Source: Papaver somniferum (taxonomy: Eukaryota; Streptophyta; Magnoliopsida; Ranunculales; Papaveraceae). Taken from it: a stretch of 64,000 nucleotides of DNA. The notes beneath the pieces are model-generated. The model made no database searches and was not told where the DNA came from. It saw only the letters and a program-made list of their open reading frames with translations. The stretch lies in contig NC_039358.1 in assembly GCF_003573695.1 (NCBI RefSeq), positions 233,815,560 to 233,879,559 on the forward strand. The letters run 5' to 3'. Positions 58,525 to 64,000 of the stretch are shown here, piece by piece. Numbering within the stretch: position 1 is the stretch's first letter; each line of letters begins with the position of its first letter. The position numbers and the translations under genes were made by a program.

Positions 58525-58768
58525 GGGTCCAGATCGTCTGTGCCACTGCTTGTGTGTGCCCTATGTGCCACACCAATAGAATGACGCCAAATATTTCCTC
58601 CCATTAACGATAACTAACTAACTAACTAGATTTTCTATATATAACAGCAGTCATTTAGGAAAGATAATCAATTATGGACTAAAAAAGAGATTACCAGTAT
58701 ATAGAAAATCTATTTAGTTAGTCATGGTTAATGAGAGGAATGATGTGGCGTCATTCTATTGGTGTGGC
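58525..58768. mobile_element. Short MULE-like MITE
   Basis: Inverted repeats of about 75 bp, TGTGCCACACCAATAGAATG through AGATTTTCTATATA, pair 58564-58642 with the right end. ACAAAAAGAAA flanks it at 58514-58524 and 58769-58779, an 11-bp direct repeat that may be the target duplication, although it is A-rich. The left side has 39 extra bases (GGGTCCAGATCGTCTGTGCC and following) without a right partner. Confidence 0.68.
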
Positions 58769-58851
58769 ACAAAAAGAAAAGCCTTGATAATTTATTTCTG
58801 GAAATAAATTAATGATAATACATAAAAGAAATATCTTTGATGAACACAGTC

Positions 58852-59053
58852 GAGCACGAATTCGTGCACACTCCTTAACGAGTGTATATATTTCACATTT
58901 CAATTTCTATCCTTGATTTTATTTAGGGAGTTATATAACGATGGTCGTGATTCTAAACATGAAAGGTAATGGGGTCATCAGTTAAATAATCAACCAATCA
59001 AAAGAATATGTGAAATATATGCTCGTTAGAGAAGTGTGGAGAGATTTGGACTC
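58852..59053. mobile_element. MULE-like MITE, 202 bp
   Basis: Perfect 9-bp duplications AACACAGTC (58843-58851 and 59054-59062) flank a 202-bp element with imperfect TIRs. GTGCACACTCCTTAACGAGT on the left is related to the TIR of the element at 55710, so the two may belong to one MULE superfamily. Non-coding. Confidence 0.82.
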
Positions 59054-59079
59054 AACACAGTCCATAAAATTATATAACA

Positions 59080-59270
59080 GTATTTAATTTTTTGAAGAAA
59101 ATTAATGACAATACATAAAAGCAATATCTTTCTGTAAAAAAATGAGAATGCCATATTGATAATGCCATAAAAGCAATATCTTTATGTAAAAGCAATATAT
59201 TTTGGTAATGCCATAAAAGCAATATCTTTCTGTAAAAACAATATATTTTGATAATGCCATAATAAGACAC
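59080..59270. repeat. Short direct repeats upstream of the protease gene
   Basis: Three to four copies of ATAAAAGCAATATCTTTCTG and variants, joined by AATGCCATA, fill this stretch. A diverged copy also lies before the MITE at 58811-58840. Confidence 0.75.
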
Positions 59271-59284
59271 CTAATTTTCAATCC

Positions 59285-59293
59285 TATATATAT
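59285..59293 (+). promoter_or_regulatory. TATA box of the aspartic protease gene
   Basis: TATATATAT lies about 55 bases before the chosen ATG in CCTATATATATTCAGCAC. This leaves a short 5' leader with CATATTGCTAGAAACC. The distance suits a plant class II promoter. Confidence 0.6.
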
Positions 59294-59342
59294 TCAGCAC
59301 AAGAATGGTTATTCCATATTGCTAGAAACCATAAACCAAAAA

Positions 59343-60776
59343 ATGGGTCTGATCACTCTTTTCATTCTTTTTCTCACAATTTCTCACGTCTCCTTATTAC
59401 AAATTAACTCAGTCATTGCAGTTAGCCCAAGTGGGTTTAGTTTGAAGATCATCCATAGTGACTCTAAAGAATCACCTCTGTACCCAGGTGATCATTTAAC
59501 ACCAGAAGAAAGGTTACAAAGACTCGTCCAACAATCAAAAGATCGAGCACGTTACGTTGGAATACAAGTATCAAGTGATTCAAGTTCCAACGAAACCACA
59601 AACCCGATAAACCCCAATTCTACAAGCATACCTGTGTCTTACGAAGGTGTAGGAGCATTTTATGTTGCAGAGATAGGAATAGGTACTTTTCCTTTGTCTC
59701 TACAACCTTACGAGGAAAACTACTTAATTGTTGATACTGGCAGCGAGATTATATGGACTCAATGCGACGGTGCTCGAAATAATTCTCGATATTTCCATCA
59801 AGACAAACCCTTATATCCAGCAGGAAATTCAAGAACCTATCAACCTCTTCTTTGTCAGGATCATCACCCTCTTTGCTTCCCAGGAGGATGTGAGGCAGGC
59901 CGATGTACTTACTTAGCATCTTACCCGTCGACGGCATGGTCGAGGGGTGTTTTGGCTAAAGAAAAATTCACTGTAAATAAAGATCAAAATGAAACTTTTG
60001 ATATTATCATGGGTTGTGGCTTTTGGCAAAATGGTTTCGAAGAATTTCTCGGTTCTGGTTCTCTAAGAGGAAAACCTGATCTTGTTACTGGAGTACTCGG
60101 TCTGGGATCGGGGCCTAGGTCCCTTACAAGTCAATTACAAATAAGCACCTTTTCCCACTGTCTGAAGCCATATAGTTCTGGTGAGGCTCTAACAGTTCCA
60201 AGCACGTATTTAAGGTTTGGTTCAAACGCGACAATCGGAGGTGAATCGCAACATGTATCCAAGACTCCCTTTGTTGCTCCTCCTACTGGCCGCGGTCCAT
60301 ATTTCTTGAATTTAGAGGGTATTAGCATAAATGGGATTAGAGTCCCCTTACTTGAAAAAAAGGATTTCGAATATGACCGGCGTACTGGAAAAGGAGGTTT
60401 TTTCATAGATTCAGGGACTCCATTTTCCGTTATGTACCAACCACATTTTGATAAAGTTTCGGAAAGGGTTATTGCATATTTTCATGATTTGGGTATTAAT
60501 TATGATGAAGGATTAGGTCGTGGTAATTTTAAGACTTGTTTTGCAAAACCTAACAGGCATTTCGCGTATCCACCTATGACACTTCACTTTGAAGACGCGG
60601 ATTTTCTACTCGACAAACCGGAGACTGTCTTTTCTATCACTCTTGTTGATTTTTGTTTAGGTATTATTCCATCCGAGGCGAATGTAAACCTTTTCGGAGC
60701 AATGCAGCAAGCTGGCAAAACGATGTTGTATGATACTTCTGAACTGACACTGTCATTTGCTGCGGAGGATTGCTAA
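59343..60776 (+). CDS. Nepenthesin-type aspartic protease (A1 family), secreted
   Basis: A single-exon, 477-residue pepsin-family endopeptidase, probably acting in the apoplast or secretory path. The ATG at 59343 sits in AAAATGG, a good context, and gives a signal peptide (MGLITLFILFLTISHVSLLQ). A propeptide (about 27-100) includes LTPEERLQRLVQQSKDRARY. The first catalytic site is DTGSEIIWTQC (D131) and the second FIDSGTPFS (D356). Between them are the cysteine-rich nepenthesin insert (CQDHHPLCFPGGCEAGRCTY) and VTGVLGLGSGPRSLTSQL. The end has NLFGAMQQAGKTMLYD and LSFAAEDC. Most relatives have D-T-G-S-D; here E follows DTGS. Resembles CDR1- or nepenthesin-like proteases; substrates are unknown. 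The frame is intact over its whole length. Confidence 0.93.
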   Translation: MGLITLFILFLTISHVSLLQINSVIAVSPSGFSLKIIHSDSKESPLYPGDHLTPEERLQRLVQQSKDRARYVGIQVSSDSSSNETTNPINPNSTSIPVSYEGVGAFYVAEIGIGTFPLSLQPYEENYLIVDTGSEIIWTQCDGARNNSRYFHQDKPLYPAGNSRTYQPLLCQDHHPLCFPGGCEAGRCTYLASYPSTAWSRGVLAKEKFTVNKDQNETFDIIMGCGFWQNGFEEFLGSGSLRGKPDLVTGVLGLGSGPRSLTSQLQISTFSHCLKPYSSGEALTVPSTYLRFGSNATIGGESQHVSKTPFVAPPTGRGPYFLNLEGISINGIRVPLLEKKDFEYDRRTGKGGFFIDSGTPFSVMYQPHFDKVSERVIAYFHDLGINYDEGLGRGNFKTCFAKPNRHFAYPPMTLHFEDADFLLDKPETVFSITLVDFCLGIIPSEANVNLFGAMQQAGKTMLYDTSELTLSFAAEDC

Positions 60777-60884
60777 TCGGGTTCTTAAAGAGACAATTAC
60801 CAGCACTAATCCAGCTGCTAGCTATTTTTTTATTCGTAATAACTGAAATATTATAAGTGTTCACCATCATTTCATTTGGAAATT

Positions 60885-60890
60885 AATAAA
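60885..60890 (+). terminator. Poly(A) signal of the protease gene
   Basis: AATAAA lies about 110 bases after the TAA-type end of the coding frame, in GAAATTAATAAAATATAC. Plant signals are loose, so the actual cleavage site is uncertain. Confidence 0.5.
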
Positions 60891-61559
60891 ATATACATAA
60901 TTCGCTTCTTTTCTTACTTGCTTAATACCCCATATGTTGTCGTCTTAATTTACCAAGAAGAACCACATTAAGCGTAATGCTATATTAATTACAGATATTT
61001 ATGATAAAAATCTAAAAAATAAAGAAAACTAATGTATTGTATTAATTTCAGACATTTATAATTAAAATTCAAAGAATCTGAGTAATCATATTTATGGGTA
61101 AAAAAATAAGATTTGTATCTTCTGAATCGTTTTTAAGGTAAAAAATATAAAAGTGACTTGTGACTTCCCGTTTTTATACTCCCATTGCTCTCAATGTTAG
61201 GTGGCAACAATGTGGACTTCTTTCATTACTTATAATTTTTTAATTTCTATAAATTTAAATGCACTCCTATATTATTCTTCTCTTTGTATCCGTAATCTTC
61301 CTAATAGAAATTATGTGGAATTATAACCGAAAATGATTTGTGACTCCCAGCTTATGTACTCCCACTGCTCCCAATGTTAGGTGGCATCCACCTGGACAAC
61401 CAACTCCTTTTTTTTTTCTTTTGTTTTCTCTCATCGTTCTTCGTCCTCATAAGATTGGCAGACTAAAACTCATGCATCGATCTATACTCAGTTCCAATAG
61501 TCGATCATCATCACATCATCAGAACTTCGCTTGATTATCTTTTAAAAACTTTAAGCAAG
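60891..61559. repeat. Intergenic DNA with a two-copy direct repeat
   Basis: TATACTCCCATTGCTCTCAATG TTAGGTGGCAACAATGTGGAC-type sequence near 61155-61215 is repeated with differences at 61331-61398 (GTACTCCCACTGCTCCCAAT). Unit spacing is about 180 bp. No gene is supported in this interval. Confidence 0.6.
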
Positions 61560-62264
61560 TGTGCTTGTAGGTACCAAAGTTATGAATCGCCACGTGGACG
61601 CAGGAGAAGACACAAGTCATTCAAGGGAATCCTTCCGAAAGATCTTGCACTATTTCCTGAAGATCCTCGTCAGTGACCTGTCAAATCAAGTCAGGGTCGT
61701 CATTATTGAATGACGGACGAAATAAAAACCACGCACGAGATAGTATAATAAGGCGAGTTAACACACCTGAAGAACCTAAACTGCAAAAAATCAGTTGGAG
61801 TACTCGGCAAGACACCAGCCACGAAATAAAGATGGACGAAGTAAGGTTACTTGGCTAGAAAGATAACTTGCAAAGTAAGTAAATTATGGAGCAAAAAAAA
61901 TAGACAGCTGTCCCGACAAACACCCAAAGATGTCAATAAAAGAAAGGGGAAAACTTCAAGAAACATTATCTGGGCGAAGTATAAAGCATCTCCACGAGGT
62001 CCTAGCGAAGAAAAATGAGTTGTACACCATTAGGGTTAATTGGTCAATAAATAGAGGTCCTTGGGCAATGTATGGAGGAGGGATTCTCTGGTGAGGAAGA
62101 GCTTAGCTTAAAGTGAGAGATTAGGGTTCCTTGTACTCAAAAAACTTGTATTCTTCATTATTTGGAATGGTTAATCAATAAAAAACTTCTTATCCAAATC
62201 TTTATCGTGTCTTAGATCTGTTTCTTGTATTCTTGGTTGTGCTACTGGATTTCTAGTAGTTACA
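61560..62264 (+). repeat. Element F 5' LTR (gypsy-like)
   Basis: TGTGCTTGTAGG opens and CTAGTAGTTACA closes a roughly 705-bp sequence directly followed by a primer-site-like TTTTGGCGTCC. Inside are an AATAAATAGAGG promoter-like box near 62047 and AATCAATAAAAA near 62172. The left boundary is set only by TG and could be off. Confidence 0.6.
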
Positions 62265-62267
62265 TTT

Positions 62268-62287
62268 TGGCGTCCAGGAACAGGGAC
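62268..62287 (+). other. Element F primer binding site
   Basis: TGGCGTCCAGGAACAGGGAC follows the LTR end after three bases. I cannot identify the primer tRNA. Confidence 0.5.
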
Positions 62288-62478
62288 TTAGATCGGCGAT
62301 TCATCCTCATCTAAGAGTTTGAGAAAGGTTGAAATTGCTTTAAAAGTTGTATAAGTTAGAGATTTTGGCGAGTTGTTTTAAAACTAGGGTTTTGTAGATC
62401 CTAAACGATTTATTCGTAGTCAAGACTAGAAATCTAGGAGAGAAAGTGACCCTTGGGTATTGAACCAAGGATCAGCTG

Positions 62479-62676
62479 ATGGCTAAAATACCAGATCGTG
62501 CGAGACACGTGATAGAAACGAGGAGGATCAAGCGGTTGGAGGCACGGAGAGAAGAAATGAAAGCAAAGGCATCAGATGGATAAAGCATCGTAAGTCGGCG
62601 GAAAGACCAGGTGGAGGAAGATCCTGAACTCACGAGGGGACATGTCCAAAACAGAAAAGCTAGTGTAATTGCATCT
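62479..62676 (+). pseudogene. gag: Element F gag start, truncated
   Basis: The ATG at 62479 begins MAKIPDRARHVIETRRIKRL, continuing EARREEMKAKASDG before a TAA at 62581. The same frame resumes with VSRRKDQVEEDPELTRGHVQ. The basic, helical start after an LTR and primer site suggests the first part of a gypsy Gag. Similarity to element structure ends near 62676, so the rest of F is deleted. Confidence 0.5.
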
Positions 62677-62699
62677 TTTCTGATGACTACATCCAAGTG

Positions 62700-63514
62700 A
62701 AATAAAAGACTAAGAACTACTAAAACATACAAGATCTAATTATGAACAAGATGTAAAGAGTATAATGTAAAGATTGACACAATCATATAACGTGGTTCGG
62801 ACATGAAGACCTGCATCCACGGGAAAGAAGATGTTTTCTTATTGGTTATAAGATCTTACCCTTGAAAGAGTTACAAGTCTCTTATAGATTTCTCACTTTC
62901 TATCTATTTAGATCTCTCTCAGATATTCTCTATAGAAAGACCATCTAAGATTACATAAGTTGTCCATCTCCTTCTATATGGACTGGTATTTATAGGCAAA
63001 ATAAAATCGTGGTGGACTGATCGTCCGAGCTTGGTGAGCTGTCCTCCATCATCCTGACTGCCTCGGACGGGATCTACATTATCCCTCGTGATGGCTCTTC
63101 CGGTTCTCCCTCCGAGTGGTCTCGCTCTTCCTCGCCTCGTACTGATCTTATATGGAGAACCTCATGCTCTATCACCTCTGGGTCGTAGTGTAGATCGTCC
63201 GAGTCTTCCGTCACGATGCTGATCTCCCCACGTATTGTTCTTATCCTTCATTAAATGTGGTCTTGCTTTTTAGACTTGACTGTCTGAGCAGATTAGACCT
63301 CTCCTTACACGCTTCATTCATGTGACGCTTGTACAGTTTCCTTGATTCAGAAAAACTCTCCTATTTAGAGGATGATTCAATACTTCTATCTTATCATCTC
63401 ATCATGTGTTCATCCGTTAAGATGCTGACACGTGTTCATTGGGTATTGTACCCACACATTTTGCGCATTTTCTTTGCAACTTGCCGAGGGCATGATGGGA
63501 AGAAAACTATGTAA
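62700..63514 (-). repeat. LTR-like sequence on the minus strand, unclassified
   Basis: Minus-strand reading starts TGTTACATAG near 63514, has a promoter-like CCTATAAATACCAG near 62990 and the ATAACGTGGTTCGGA/TCCACGGGA pair (62789-62825) common near plant retroelement LTRs. No partner LTR, primer site or coding domain is visible, so this is tentative. Confidence 0.35.
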
Positions 63515-63714
63515 CATTCCCGCCTTTTTTGCCACATGTATATTTGTTGGATAACTCTAAGATTCTTGTCGATTTTCCTAGGCTCTTTGAGGGCAAGATA
63601 TCTTTTAATTTGTACTTTTCCTCCAGGATTCTTATCGTCTAGTTTGTCGTGTCTTTGACCTTCTTAGGTTCATAGAGACTGGTTAGTTTTTCAAGGGTTC
63701 CCTCCCTATTTAAG
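63515..63714. other. Intergenic, nothing recognised
   Basis: A short T-rich interval between two LTR-like segments without recognisable features. Confidence 0.4.
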
Positions 63715-64000
63715 AAAGGTTATTTTGTGATGTGGGTATGAGCTTCATTGTGCTCCCTTCTTTCCTTCAGGTTGTTTTTATAGAAGGCTCACAAAGCAAT
63801 CCTTATTCACCATTATATGAAAACCTGATTTAGATTGAAGCTAATATTTCTCAACCGTTAGATCGAAAACTTAGCTTGTCACGTACACACTTGGGTAGAC
63901 GTTTACTGGGTTTACGAAAACCATGCCCAAACGTGTACGTGTATGTTCAACATAGTAACCCAAAAGGTTAACCATATGAACATTTCATATTAACCTTGTT
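63715..64000 (-). repeat. Sirevirus-related LTR fragment, runs off the window
   Basis: On the minus strand AAGTTTTCGATCTAACGGTT and GAGAAATATTA match the element E LTR (about 45134-45166), with similar GGGT and AACATT-rich sequence before it. TATAAAAACAACC on the minus strand (near 63775) may be its TATA box. The left limit is a guess. Confidence 0.55.

Noticed and set aside
59319..59342. Upstream start of the aspartic protease at 59319
   Set aside because: The codon is TTG. The ATG at 59343 has a better context and directly begins the signal peptide.

Overview
The window is repeat-rich nuclear DNA of a flowering plant. The evidence is Athila-type Ty3/gypsy, Sirevirus-type Ty1/copia and Mutator-like elements, AT-rich intergenic DNA with (TA)n, spliced plant-type gene fragments and one plant nepenthesin-type aspartic protease gene. 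I cannot name the species. No rRNA, tRNA or CRISPR was recognised. Nearly all long open frames outside that gene are TE genes, their remnants, or artefacts of GC-rich tandem repeats.

Positions 1-40423 are one nested block. Host DNA (1-1063, resuming at 40429) holds fragments of spliced genes. Into it went element A (1064-40423, + strand), a non-autonomous gypsy-like element of about 10.6 kb net with repeat-filled LTRs of 2.5-3.2 kb. A was then hit three times: an Athila element (1169-12031, TSD CCTAC) in its 5' LTR; element B (16237-26023, minus strand, TSD ACTGT), a sibling of A, at its gag/protease boundary; and a young non-autonomous element N1 (32077-40162, TSD TCAAA) in its 3' LTR. A and B carry gag plus a degenerate protease joined to what looks like the C-terminal tail of integrase. 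No reverse transcriptase, RNase H or integrase core is visible in either.

Positions 40429-55700 hold phosphatase exon remnants (minus strand), a chromovirus protease/RT fragment, a Sirevirus-like element E without pol (44051-50324), and a minus-strand Athila-like non-autonomous element C (50325-about 55650) interrupted by a solo LTR D (53089-54625). N1 and C encode related Gag-like proteins and share with the autonomous Athila a set of conserved hairpins near the polypurine tracts.

Positions 55700-59060 carry four terminal-inverted-repeat elements, followed by the only convincing host gene: a secreted A1-family aspartic protease (59343-60776) with TATA box and poly(A) signal. The remainder (61560-64000) holds a truncated LTR element F with a gag start and two partial minus-strand LTR-like sequences.

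Functionally the TE genes form a parasitism ladder. The Athila pol preserves the order protease-RT-RNase H-integrase but is dead (stops, frameshifts, altered protease site). N1, C, A, B and E lack pol and must have been mobilised in trans.
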